The notes below the pieces were generated by a model that was not told the DNA's origin, ran no database searches, and was given only the letters and a program-made list of their open reading frames with translations. Of a DNA stretch of 64,000 nt, positions 54,129 through 64,000 are shown piece after piece; within the stretch, counting starts at the first letter, position 1; each line of letters opens with the position of its first letter. The stretch covers positions 8,095,036 to 8,159,035 of the forward strand of contig BSQZ01000018.1 in assembly GCA_033239005.1 (NCBI GenBank), written 5' to 3'. The DNA is from Lamellibrachia satsuma. Its lineage: Eukaryota; Annelida; Polychaeta; Sabellida; Siboglinidae. The translations under genes and the position numbers were made by a program.

Positions 54129-54452
54129 ATGAAGGATTCACCATTGGTTCGTACAAGTACAGGTACTAGTTTTGAAGCATCCAGTGCTACGTGTGATGCC
54201 GTCAATCTTTACATTACGGATGTCACCTTTAGTGCCATCACTGCTACTACTGCTGTGGCATCACATACAACTGATGCTGAAATGCAAATCGATCCGGTAA
54301 CGATATTTCAAGTGCGACACTTCGCGATTGCTGCTGTAGTCACGGATGACATTATTGCACCAATGAACGTTGATCATGACTACTCCTATGTGAAGCTTCC
54401 ATCAGATTCAGTGAGAATTAAGACATTGGTGCAGATGATGCACACTACGTGA
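54129..54452 (+). CDS. unrecognised open frame, possible coding remnant
   Basis: Opens with MKDSPLVRTSTGTSFEASSA after a TTTTCAG acceptor-like site, Thr/Ala-rich, and ends at TGA 54450-54452. Just downstream, in another frame, EKKFVIREKNLCHFSAPA resembles a segment that precedes a CxxC region in some animal transposon proteins (E.KFIV.E..L..L). The link is weak. Function unknown. Confidence 0.25.
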   Translation: MKDSPLVRTSTGTSFEASSATCDAVNLYITDVTFSAITATTAVASHTTDAEMQIDPVTIFQVRHFAIAAVVTDDIIAPMNVDHDYSYVKLPSDSVRIKTLVQMMHTT

Positions 54453-54689
54453 TAACAGCGACATAACCGAGGGTGACTCAAGCAGCTCCGACATCTATGA
54501 GAAAGAGAAGAAGTTTGTCATTCGTGAGAAAAACTTATGTCACTTTTCTGCACCTGCCACACACCAAACAGCCATAAACTGTGACACAGGTTGTACTCAT
54601 GTCTGATCTATCAGCCAACGTCTTTCGGATACTGGGGTGTCTGTCAGAGGAAAGTGTGCTGATTTCTACTCCTGGATGAGTGAAAGGTG

Positions 54690-55180
54690 AATTGAATATG
54701 TTAGGTGTACATGTACTATCAGTCAGAATAAGTAGTGTATTGGTGTATATTTAGTGCCAGTAGTGTATTGGAACAGATGGTTGGTGTGCAAGTACTATCA
54801 GTCAGAACAAGTAGTGTATTGATACATATGATTGGTGTACATTTACTGTCAGTACAAGTAGTGTATTTGGTAGAGAATGAGACGCTTGGTTTACATTTGC
54901 TGTCGGTAGGAACAAGTAGTAGATTCAGTCAGAACAAGTAGTATATTGGATACACATGATTGGTGTACATTTACTGTCAGAAGAAGTAGTGAAATGGTGC
55001 AGATTCCAGAATGAGATCATTGGTGTACATTTACTGTTGGTAAGAACAAGTAGTGTATTGGTATGTATGATTGGTGTACATTTACTGTCAGTCAGAACAA
55101 GTAGTATTGTTACACATGATTGGTGTACATTTACTGTCCAATCAAAACAAGTAGTCTATTGCCATTGGTACAGATGATGA
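54690..55180. repeat. degenerate minisatellite of about 55-70 bp
   Basis: About eight irregular units with GATTGGTGTACATTTACTGT, CAGAACAAGTAGTGTATTG and a variable spacer. No reading frame is kept. Confidence 0.85.
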
Positions 55181-57081
55181 TGGTGAAACAGTTAAAATGC
55201 CTTGGCTTTATAAAGATTAATTATTTCCTAAGCTAAACTACCAGTATATTTGATATGTTGTGGCATAATAATGATGTGTGTAACTGTGATATCCATGTTC
55301 CAAGTTGTATTTCCCGGTGGTAGAAGTCACTGTTTTTAGTCAATGTTTAGTCTTAGTTTCAGTCGTTCTAGTTAGCCTTATTTATTTGGTAATTGTTTTT
55401 CTATGTGAATAAACTTTTGATATATTTTATGTTGGTCTCAATATAAATGAAATTGCGTGTAGTGACATGCAAGATGCTGCAGGTAACTTTTTTTTGTTGA
55501 CAGAAATGGGATATGGATAAGAAGGCATTCACATCATTCAGTTATTAATATTTTAGTGGGAATTTTTGTAGTTTTCCAGATTGTTTTTCGACCTGCTGCA
55601 TACTGTGGGTGCCTCACAATTTGTCTATATTAGACTATCAGTACACTCACCTGTGTCAGGTCAATCTCCATAGCTAAACTTTCCATCAATTCAATTCGGT
55701 CCAGAATAGACATCACAGATCCTTCCCACATCGCAAGATGGGATTACTTGTCTTGCCTTTGCTGAGCCTGAAATATAATTTGTCAGGGTTAGTTGATAGC
55801 ACTAATTCCATAATTACCATAATAGTTGCAAAACTGTGAACATTACATACTGTCAGTAGTTAATTATTGTTATTTAAATGATTACATTGCACCAAACAAC
55901 AAGGTGTTGTGGTGTGCTACAGAGAGGGGTGATTACAAGTATGAATATTAATGTAATCATGATTACAGTAATTATTGCAATCACAATTACTAATGTAGTC
56001 ATGATTACAATCATTATTACAATCACGATTACAGTAGCATTTAAGAATATATATATATTCACATAATGAATTAAATAAACCCTCATGTTATTATTGTCAT
56101 CAATGTTATTCAACACAAAATCAAACACAATATTAAAATACAGTCACGTTACACTTCATTAGATTAGATAAAAAAGAGAAGAGCCTGCTTGCATTGCCAT
56201 TGTAATTCGGACCTCGCCCTCGGGCTAGGTAAAAGAAATATGCAGAAAAAATATGATTATTAAAATGGCAATGATTCGATAACAATTGAATTACTGACCT
56301 GCTAGCTGTAGGGCGAATCAATGAGTTGGCACGCAAATCATGCAATGACAGCAGACCAACATCTAGCACCGCTCTGTTTGTGCATATCACTACAAAATCA
56401 TCGTCTTCGCCTTCTTATGGTGATGCAAGCACCAACGCGGTCGGGCACACGGTGCTGCATAGCCATAGCCTAGCCCTAGGAATGGTAGCTTCCTCGGCGC
56501 ATAATGATGACTCAACGTAAACGTGCGCAGACATCGGGACGCAATTTCCACAGGTTCACCACATCACATTACCTAGCAGGAATCGTTGACAGTCAAAGCG
56601 CTGTTGTAATTTTTCCTGAATCCAACGTCAACAAAGGCGAAGCCGACCTGGAGTCTGGAGCGTAACTCGCACACTCGGTGACACTTTACGACTGTCAACC
56701 GTTGTTTCCGTGGCCTGTCGAACTACTAGACTCTTCGTCTGTGGTTTCCATTTCTCCAAAGATAGACAACTATTACGGAAGTTCAGTAAACCACTAATCG
56801 CTAGTAGTAGATCTGGTGAAACTGTCACAAGCGATGCATCCATCTTGTCAACAAGTAAAAAATAGTTCCGGTATTCCGTTATCGCATATTCTCGTTGGTT
56901 AGCGTCTCGTGTGTTCGAGAAGTGTGGAGTTTTCCAAAATTTTTTGCGTGTTTTGTTGTAATTTCTTTAACTTTTTAATTTGGAACGAACAAAAACGCTA
57001 TTTTTTTGACGTGTGTAAACACTTGTATATATAACAGAGACCCACATCTTTTTTTCGCTCCAGAATGCCTATTTATGAAAT
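55181..57081. other. no gene recognised
   Basis: 1.9 kb of mostly AT-rich sequence. 55930-56035 is a degenerate repeat of GATTACAGTAATTATTGCAA type with inverted symmetry. Open frames at 56326-56520 plus and 56628-56843 minus match no family I know. The region ends at the 5' LTR of the gypsy element. Confidence 0.45.
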
Positions 57082-57208
57082 TGTAGCGGTCGGCTACTTA
57101 TGATAGCACCCCTTAGTGACTCTCGGATTTCCGGCTACAAACGATCGACCACGTGCCATTTCGCTCTATCAATAAAGTTGTTTTAACGTGACTTCTTGTG
57201 TCGCTACA
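57082..57208 (+). repeat. 5' LTR, 127 bp
   Basis: Begins TGTAGCG and ends CGCTACA (7-bp terminal inverted repeat). Contains an AATAAA polyadenylation signal near 57171. The 3' LTR differs by an A for G in ACGATCG and a C for G in TCGCTACA. Confidence 0.93.
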
Positions 57209-57209
57209 T

Positions 57210-57221
57210 TGGTGACCCTGA
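57210..57221 (+). promoter_or_regulatory. primer-binding site
   Basis: TGGTGACCCTGA, two bases after the LTR; complementary to the 3' end of a tRNA ending UCAGGGUCACCA. A tRNA-Trp primer is reported for CsRn1-type elements; the exact tRNA here is not tested. Confidence 0.75.
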
Positions 57222-57379
57222 TTACCAAGACGGATTCTTGGTAAGCAGCACGCACACAAGCCGAGAAACCGAACTTTGATACGAAAATGGACACGTTATT
57301 CACATTTTGCTGAACATTCATTGAATAGCCGAAGACCAGCGCTTAACGCGCCGGTCACGCTCTACTGCACAGCTAGCGC

Positions 57380-58072
57380 ATGGCTAGCACAATGGAAATG
57401 CCGGACTCGAACGCAGTCGCATTGAAACTGCCGGTCTTTTGGATCGACCAACCCCGGGTGTGGTTACAACAGGCGGAGGCCCAGTTCGCGCTGAAAAATA
57501 TCACATCGGACGTGATGAAATATCACTACGTGGTCGCCGCACTCGATCAAACCACTGCACTGTGCATAATTGATGTACTGGAAGATCCACCACAGCATGG
57601 CAAATACGACAACCTCAGGCGACGCCTAACGGATGTTTTCGGCCTGTCGCCGAGGCAGCGAGCGGATCGTCTGCTCGAATTTGGCGCACACAGTCTCGGT
57701 GACATGCGCCCATCTCAACTGATGGACGAGATGCTCGGCTTACTCGGTGGGCATAGACCGTGCCTGCTTTTCGAAAGCCTGTTCCTGAAGTCGATGCCAG
57801 AGGACGTGCGAATGCAACTAACAACAGCCAGCTTCGACGACCCAAGAGCCCTCGCGAAGACCGCCGATGCGCTGTGGCAAACAAGAGGACAGGCATCCGT
57901 GGTGTCTGCTGCAGATAACCGCTCTCCACCAACTTTAAACAACCGCACTCAACGAAACGCGCGACCGATAGCGACCGACATCTGCTACTACCATCGGCGA
58001 TTCGGCAACGCGGCCAGGAAGTGCAAACCACCATGTACGTTCACGGGAAACGACGAAGCCGGTCGTCAGTAG
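57380..58072 (+). CDS. gag (capsid and CHCC knuckle)
   Basis: 230 codons from ATG 57380 to TAG 58070-58072, uninterrupted. The N-terminal half is the capsid-like region of CsRn1-type Gag: [20 protein letters not shown], then [10 protein letters not shown] and [11 protein letters not shown] [12 protein letters not shown] segment and [13 protein letters not shown] follow. Near the C-terminus [18 protein letters not shown] gives a CX2HX9CX3C (CHCC) zinc knuckle in place of the usual CCHC. The gene overlaps pol, which lies in the -1 frame; a GGGAAAC slip site sits at 58045-58051, 19 bases before the stop. Gag would form particles and bind the element RNA. Confidence 0.85.
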   Translation: MASTMEMPDSNAVALKLPVFWIDQPRVWLQQAEAQFALKNITSDVMKYHYVVAALDQTTALCIIDVLEDPPQHGKYDNLRRRLTDVFGLSPRQRADRLLEFGAHSLGDMRPSQLMDEMLGLLGGHRPCLLFESLFLKSMPEDVRMQLTTASFDDPRALAKTADALWQTRGQASVVSAADNRSPPTLNNRTQRNARPIATDICYYHRRFGNAARKCKPPCTFTGNDEAGRQ

Positions 58073-58089
58073 TAGCTTCGGCGGCCGGC
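58045..58089 (+). promoter_or_regulatory. candidate -1 frameshift site
   Basis: G GGA AAC (58045-58051) is in the gag frame with exactly the X XXY YYZ phase needed for -1 slippage into pol. Downstream, GCCGG 58058-58062 can pair with CCGGC 58085-58089 after a 6-nt spacer, and CGAAGC 58054-58059 can alternatively pair with GCTTCG 58075-58080. Such heptamer plus structure arrangements direct gag-pol fusion in many retroelements. Confidence 0.7.
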
Positions 58090-61000
58090 CAATGCAACAG
58101 CCTGTTGTTCATCGTGGACGACATCTCAGCCAAGCGTTTCCTGGTTGACACAGGAGCATCCGTCAGCGTGTTTCCTGCCTCGCACAAGGACAGACACGGG
58201 GGCGTACGCACGCCTTTCCTTGTCGCTGCCAACGGGACGAACATCGCTACATACGGAACCAGAGAGATGTCTCTCAGTCTAGACAGGCGCAACTACACGT
58301 GGCCTTTCATCATCGCTGATGTGAGGACACCGCTTCTTGGCGCAGATTTCCTACAGGCCAACGCACTACTCGTCGATCTACAAAGCCGACGTCTGATAAA
58401 CGCCACTTCATTCGCGTCATCAGCACTACAGCAATCTGACGAGCCGGCCCTACATCTGCACCACGTCACTTCCAACAACCCCTACATGCGTATACTCGAC
58501 GAGTTTCCGGCTATTACACGCCCTGAGTTTGCGAGCCCTTCCGTTCGCCACGGCGTTGAACATTTCATCACAACGACAGGCCCTCCCGTATACGCCAAGG
58601 CCCGCAGATTACCACCTGATAAACTCGCAGTGGCCAAAGCAGAGTTTAACACTATGGAAGAAATGGGCATCATCAGGCGATCTGACAATCCGTGGGCGTC
58701 ACCTTTGCACATGGTGCCAAAGAACTCTGGCGGCTGGAGACCGTGCGGCGATTATCGGAGACTTAACGATATCACTGTGCCTGACAAGTATCCAGTTCCA
58801 CATATTCAGGACTTTTCCTCGCAACTTGCGGGCGCCACTCTCTTCTCGAAGATCGACCTAGTACATGGGTATCACCAGATCCCTGTCGCGCCAACAGACA
58901 TCAGCAAGACGGCCGTCATCACGCCGTTCGGCCTTTTCGAGTTCCTGCGTACACCCTTCGGCCTTAAGAATGCAGCACAAACCTTCCAACGCCTCATGGA
59001 CACTGTCTGCAAAGGACTCACGTTCGTGTTCGTCTATCTAGACGACATCCTGGTTAGTAGCGCAACTGCCGAGGATCACGTACGAACAGTTTTCGAGCGC
59101 CTGGCTTCACACGGGTTGGTGATCAACGAGAGCAAGTGCCAGTTTGGAACACCGACTATCGACTACCTCGGTCATCACATCACATGTGAAGGAGCAATTC
59201 CACTACCCGCTAAGGTAGACGCTATTCAAACCTTTGAAAGACCGACAACAGTGAAGGGACTCCAACAGTTCGCCGGTATGGTCAACTTCTACCATCGTTT
59301 TGTACCGAACGCTGCTCACATCATGCGTCACATCTACGCTGCGTTGGCTGGCAATCCTGTCAACTTGGAGTGGTTGAGCGACCTCGAAGACGCTTTCAAC
59401 GCCGCCAAAGAAGCTCTAGCAAGGGCAACGATGCTCGTGCAACCACGCGACAGACCCACCGCACTGACAGTTGACGCATCGGGAACAGCGATTGGCGCTG
59501 TTCTTGAACAGGACCTTGGTTCGTGGAAGCCAGTGGCGTTCTTCAGTCGCAAACTTCGACCTGCAGAACAAAAGTACAGCGCTTTCGATCGCGAGCTTTT
59601 AGCTATGTATCTAGCCATTCGTCACTTTCGATATTTCCTCGAAGGCCGCACCTTCACGCTTTACACGGACCACAAGCCTCTGACCTTCGCGATTTCTAAA
59701 ATCAGCGATCCGTGGTCGCCGCGACAACAGATGCACTTGGCATACATCTCCGAATTCACCACAGATGTGCGACACATAGAGGGGAAGAATAACACCGTGG
59801 CAGACACCTTATCTAGAGACGGCATCTCAGCAATCAAGGCACCTCTTCATGGTGTGGACAACGAGGCGATGGCAGCAGCCCAGCTCACGGATGACGGCAT
59901 TGCCAACATGCGGTCAGCTCCGACGGGTCTTGTCGTACGAGAAATTCCGCTCAATACGAACGGCCCATCGATCTACTGTGACGTCTCCACTGGCCGACCT
60001 CGACCTCTCGTCCCCGACACGTGGCAGCGCACCGTTTTCGACGCAGTGCACGGCCTCTCTCATCCTTCGATCCGAACCACGAGGAAGATGATCGCAGAAA
60101 AGTTCGTATGGAGAGGTCTCAACAAGCAAGTCGGCGCATGGGCTAAGTCATGCCTCCGTTGTCAGGCAGCTAAAGTCCATCGGCATACAGCGTCTCCCGT
60201 GGCAGACTTCGCCCCAACGACGCGTCGTTTCGACCATGTGCACGTGGACTTAGTCGGCCCTCTTCTGCCTTCGCAGGACCACCACTACCTGTTCACCGTC
60301 GTTGACAGGTTCACGAGATGGGCGGAGGCAATTCCTCTAGTCGACGCACAGACCACCACATGCGCGAGAGCCTTTGCTGCTCACTGGGTGGCTCGTTTTG
60401 GTGTGCCAACGGACATGACGTCTGACAGAGGATCGCAGTTCACATCTGAATTGTGGTCGGTACTGTCGCAGCTACACGGTACACGTTTACACCGCACCTC
60501 CGCGTACCACCCACAGTCGAACGGACTGGTGGAAAGGTTTCACAGACACCTCAAATCCGCACTGATGGCTCGTCTTGATGGACCTAATTGGCTCGACGAA
60601 CTGCCATGGGTCCTGCTCGGTATTCGCACTGCGCCCAAAGAAGATCTCGGGTGTTCATCAGCGGAGCTGGTCTACGGCGCGCCACTGACGGTCCCGGGAG
60701 ATTTCATCCCTCGTGGGCAAGAGACTCAGGAGGCAGCACGGTTCCTTCCGTGACTACGCGAAAGGGTTCGCGACCTGGCACCGAGACCTTCCATCCCGCA
60801 TGGCACCAGACCGTCGTCTGTGCCGTCCACTCTGGCACACAGCGCCTACGTCTTTGTGCGCCGCGACAGCCACCGTCCACCCCTCAAACTGCCGTACGAG
60901 GGACCCTACAAGGTATTGATGCACGGCGAGAAGTCGTTCGTACTCGACTACGGCAATCGACACGACCGCGTCAGCATCGATCGCCTGAAACCTGCCCATC

Positions 61001-61125
61001 TCGACTCGGATATTCCAGTCGATGCAGCTAAACGAGCCCCCCGGGGCCGTCCAGCTGCCGTGCACACACGATCTGGCCGCCAAATCAGACGACCAGAACG
61101 CTATGCCCCGGGTGACGGGTGCTAA
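58045..61125 (+). pseudogene. pol (protease, RT, RNase H, integrase), one in-frame stop
   Basis: One frame from the slip site to TAA 61123-61125, broken only by TGA 60751-60753. Domains: protease with [12 protein letters not shown] near 58144; RT with [31 protein letters not shown] and the catalytic YLDD at 59035-59046; RNase H with [14 protein letters not shown] (Asp 59473) and YTDHKPLTF; integrase zinc part with paired Cys at 60151 and 60160; integrase catalytic D 60247, D 60424 and E 60532 (35 residues between the last two). The C-terminal region LPYEGPYKVL lies beyond the stop. The stop removes the last 124 codons, so the copy is probably defective, but the catalytic residues are all present. 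Confidence 0.88.
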
Positions 61126-61134
61126 GGGGGGTTG
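61124..61134 (+). promoter_or_regulatory. polypurine tract
   Basis: AAGGGGGG then TTG directly before the 3' LTR; overlaps the pol stop codon. Would prime plus-strand synthesis. Confidence 0.8.
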
Positions 61135-61261
61135 TGTAGCGGTCGGCTACTTATGATAGCACCCCTTAGTGACTCTCGGATTTCCGGCTACAAACAATCG
61201 ACCACGTGCCATTTCGCTCTATCAATAAAGTTGTTTTAACGTGACTTCTTGTGTCCCTACA
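61135..61261 (+). repeat. 3' LTR, 127 bp
   Basis: TGTAGCG...CCCTACA, 125 of 127 positions identical to the 5' LTR. One difference breaks the terminal inverted repeat at the right end. Confidence 0.93.
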
Positions 61262-61321
61262 AGTTCGACATAGGCGTTATTCTTCTGTCACATGTCTAGA
61301 GCTCATGAGTTATTTGTGAGT

Positions 61322-61378
<57 letters not shown>

Positions 61379-61996
61379 GTGCTTTTATATCATATATGAA
61401 CTGTTAGTGATTGGTCATAATAAAACATGGTTGTTACTGTCATGGAAAGTATTCTTTTTGTAATATTTTGTTCTCTTAGACCATCCGATTTACATACAAG
61501 TCCCTGATTTTATGAGATTACCCGATTTACGTATAAATCCCAGATTTTCTGAGACCCTCCTATTTACGTATAAATCCCCGTTTTTCCAAGACCCTCTGAT
61601 TTACGTCTAAATCTCCTGGATTGGCATTTCTGAAACTTAACATGTATGTGTTTCTATCCGTTTCATATAGCTTTGACACACTATATATAAGGTTTTTGTC
61701 CTATTTAAAACATGCAAAATCATGAAATGTTCTTGTATGACCAGTGAAAGTCAAACAGCGATTATCCATCCTGTAGATAGTAAGTTAGTTAAAATAAATA
61801 TTACACGTTTACTTTTGCCTGAGGCATGTAATGTATTGTTATAATAATGATTACAATTATTATAATGATGTGAGGTGGTTAAAAACAACATTATCAAACA
61901 TGATACTCTAAACAATGCGGGATGAACACTGTTAGACATGTTTTATGAATAACGTTTATTATATGGAATACCACACACATTTGTGTTAGTACAAGG

Positions 61997-62097
61997 TCAG
62001 GAGAACGCAGACACAGAAAGAGAGCTATCTACTATGCTGAGAATCCTCGAACAGCAGCGATAAGATGTCATTATAGCCCAAGAGAAGACAACAGGTG
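61997..62097 (+). pseudogene. copy B version of the exon at 36897
   Basis: GGAGAACGCAGACACAGAAA then LRILEQQR followed by TAA where copy A3 has CAA. Splice sites (ACAACAG then GTGTGG; CCACTCCAG to 62182) are kept, but the reading frame is stopped. Confidence 0.6.
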
Positions 62098-62182
62098 TGG
62101 TATATACTCCAGCTTTATGATAATTCGTTATATTATTTCCATTAGTAATTTACTAGCCTTGGCAGATTTTCTTCCACTCCAG

Positions 62183-62910
62183 GTGATGTTTTACCCGTCA
62201 TTGAATGGCTAGTGGCACCAAGAAGTAGGAGGGTTCACATTGAATGGCTAGTGGCACCAAGAAGTAGGAGGGTTCACATTGAATGGCTAGTGGCACCAAG
62301 AAGTAGGAGGGTTCACATTGAATGGCTAGTGGCACCAAGAAGTAGGAGGGTTCACATTGAATGGCTAGTGGCACCAAGAAGTAGGAGGGTTCACATTGAA
62401 TGGCTAGTGGCACCAAGAAGTAGGAGGGTTCACATTGAATGGCTAGTGGCACCAAGAAGTAGGAGGGTTCACATTGAATGGCTAGTGGCACCAAGAAGTA
62501 GGAGGGTTCACATTGAATGGCTAGTGGCACCAAGAAGTAGGAGGGTTCACATTGAATGGCTAGTGGCACCAAGAAGTAGGAGGGTTCACATTGAATGGCT
62601 AGTGGCACCAAGAAGTAGGAGGGTTCACATTGAATGGCTAGTGGCACCAAGAAGTAGGAGGGTTCACATTGAATGGCTAGTGGCACCAAGAAGTAGGAGG
62701 GTTCACATTGAATGGCTAGTGGCACCAAGAAGTAGGAGGGTTCACATTGAATGGCTAGTGGCACCAAGAAGTAGGAGGGTTCACATTGAATGGCTAGTGG
62801 CACCAAGAAGTAGGAGGGTTCACATTGAATGGCTAGTGGCACCAAGAAGTAGGAGGGTTCACATTGAAGATTGGATACCAGGAAGTACTTGTTCTCACAG
62901 AGGACAATAA
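62183..62910 (+). pseudogene. copy B version of the 13-residue repeat exon
   Basis: About 17 units of PRSRRVHIEWLVA, all of the CAC (His) type, ending IEDWIPGSTCSHRGQ and TAA, unlike the copy A ending. The frame is open, but the exon before it has a stop. Confidence 0.45.
62202..62868. repeat. 39-bp minisatellite, 17 units (copy B)
   Basis: Nearly identical units, all with GGTTCACATTGAATGG; more homogeneous than copy A. Confidence 0.98.
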
Positions 62911-63390
62911 ATGAATATGGTATGTCAAGTTCTTGATCACTGATTGGTATCAGCTTTGCGGTACAAAAGTTTGATGGTGTGGTGTTAGCGAATTTAATAC
63001 CAATGTTGTATTTTCTTATTGCATGCTATGAAGCAGTGTGCCATACTGTCAAATCCTTTCTTAAAGTAAATAAATACATGGTAGATTTCCTGTTGGTGTT
63101 GTTGGTACATATTTAAACTTTTTTAAAGGGGGTACTGATCAATCAAACTTTGTTTGTTTACTAGATTTTGCTGGAAAAAATATCATAGCAAGTGTGTATA
63201 TTCCACTGACATTGTAAGGATGAAGTTACCAAACATTAAGAAATGCCATGAAATGTGTAACTGCATGTTCAAATGGAGAATTATATATTTATACCAATTT
63301 TGTTTATGTGACCTTCTGACATGAGAAGTAACGTGCCATAGACACCTCGATATATAAACACAAACCTGCCATGAATAGTACATCACACAC

Positions 63391-64000
63391 AGGGGAGTGG
63401 GCAACAGAGGTGGAGGTGACCGCTGCGGCTACTCCCAGGAAAGTGACATGTCACTGCCAGGGGAGTGGGCAACAGAGGTGGAGGTGACTGCTGCAGCTAC
63501 ACCCAGGAAAGTGACATGTCGCTGCCAGGGGAGTGGGCAACAGAGGTGGAGGTGACTGCTGCAGCTACACCCAGGAAAGTGACATGTCACTGCCAGGGCA
63601 GTGGGCAACAGAGGTGGAGGTGACCGCTGCGGCTACTCCCAGGAAAGTGACATGTCACTGCCAGGGCAGTGGGCAACAGAGGTGGAGGTGACCGCTGCGG
63701 CTACTCCCAGGAAAGTGACATGTCACTGCCAGGGGCAGTGGGCAACAGAGGTGGAGGTGACCGCTGCGGCTACACCCAGGAAAGTGACATGTCACTGCCA
63801 GGGCAGTGGGCAACAGAGGTGGAGGTGACCGCTGCGGCTACACCCAGGAAAGTGACATGTCACTGCCAGGGCAGTGGGCAACAGACGTGGAGGTGACCGC
63901 TGCGGCTACTCCCAGGAAAGTGACATGTCACTGCCAGGGCAGTGGGCAACAGAGGTGGAGGTGACCGCTGCGGCTACACCCAGGAAAGTGACATGTCACT
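63391..64000. repeat. 68-bp minisatellite (copy B), continues past the window
   Basis: About nine units of the same 68-bp type as at 43277, with CCGCTGCGGCTAC in most. The array runs to the last base of the window. Confidence 0.97.

Larger units (their letters stand above)
57082..61261 (+). mobile_element. Ty3/gypsy LTR retrotransposon, CsRn1-like
   Basis: 4180 bp: 127-bp LTR, primer-binding site, gag, pol (PR-RT-RNaseH-IN), polypurine tract, 127-bp LTR. The LTRs differ at two positions, so the insertion is young. No target-site duplication is visible (AAAT or GAAAT on the left, AGTTC on the right), and the 3' LTR abuts copy B of the duplicated segment. The gag type, with a CHCC rather than CCHC knuckle, and the TGGTGACCC primer site fit the CsRn1 clade as I remember it. 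Confidence 0.9.
61262..63390. repeat. copy B of the duplicated segment (left part)
   Basis: Matches 35805-38545 plus 42951-43276 in the same order: CGACATAGGCGTTATTCTTC, a TA microsatellite, the CCGATTTACGTATAAAT segment, the 410-bp block, the exon and 39-bp array, the TTTGCGGTACAAAAGTTTGA segment, then TACATGGTAGATTTCCTGTT. It has one copy of the 410-bp block instead of three, 17 units instead of about 32 of the 39-bp repeat, and no R2/NeSL-type element. Confidence 0.9.

Noticed and set aside
55874..56128. Hydrophobic ORF on the minus strand and its plus counterpart at 55878
   Set aside because: Both arise from a degenerate palindromic GATTACAAT-type repeat; the residue pattern is only Ile/Val/Thr runs.

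Overview
The window is eukaryotic and reads as repeat-rich genomic DNA of a marine invertebrate animal. It has spliced gene fragments with GT..AG borders and no operons. It carries many decayed transposons of families common in molluscs, amphioxus and other marine invertebrates, and about twenty minisatellite arrays. Host gene evidence is thin: one WD40 exon that looks like WDR18 (1332-1456, minus), two damaged exons of an Eph-type receptor tyrosine kinase (47498-48327), and an unrecognised two-exon gene whose second exon is a 13-residue tandem repeat (36897-38387). The species cannot be named from sequence alone.

Layout. 1-7.4 kb: WDR18-like exon among three minisatellites. 7.4-17.2 kb: a nest of mobile elements. 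A recombinase-element-type ORF is split by a 5'-inverted APE-type LINE with a visible target-site duplication; pieces of R2/NeSL-type elements and two Mutator-like transposase copies follow. 19.2-23.5 kb: fragments of a Jockey/CR1-like reverse transcriptase, a piggyBac-like transposase, a DDE_Tnp_4-type transposase and a pogo-like transposase, broken up by minisatellites. 23.2-30.5 kb: two parts of a SWIM/YqaJ-type gene (23.2 and 29.2 kb) separated by a PIF/Harbinger-type MADF plus HARBI1 pair, a hAT-like remnant and arrays; a P-element-like fragment follows. 32.1-35.0 kb: a 47-bp array of about 62 units. 35.3-44.7 kb: copy A of a duplicated segment, carrying the 13-residue-repeat gene, a 4.4-kb R2/NeSL-type retrotransposon and a 68-bp array. 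47.5-53.9 kb: Eph pseudogene exons, CA microsatellites and a minus-strand LINE. 57.1-61.3 kb: a nearly intact Ty3/gypsy (CsRn1-like) element with 127-bp LTRs. 61.3-64.0 kb: copy B of the duplicated segment, without the R2-like insertion, running off the window end.

The strongest signals are in the R2/NeSL-type element at 38550. Its first 77 bases fold as an HDV-like self-cleaving ribozyme, complete with the cleavage-site G.U wobble, the TCCTCGT loop and the C-N-R-A catalytic strand. The same element holds a series of hairpins with compensatory stem changes inside its first ORF. Copy B supplies the empty target site, which fixes the element's boundaries. Another theme is that several minisatellites appear to have started inside transposase coding sequence: the Mutator-like C-terminus and stop codon, the pogo-like catalytic block, and the HARBI1 C-terminus.

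Nearly all transposon genes here are broken by stops, frameshifts or deletions. The gypsy element is the least damaged, with one in-frame stop in pol.
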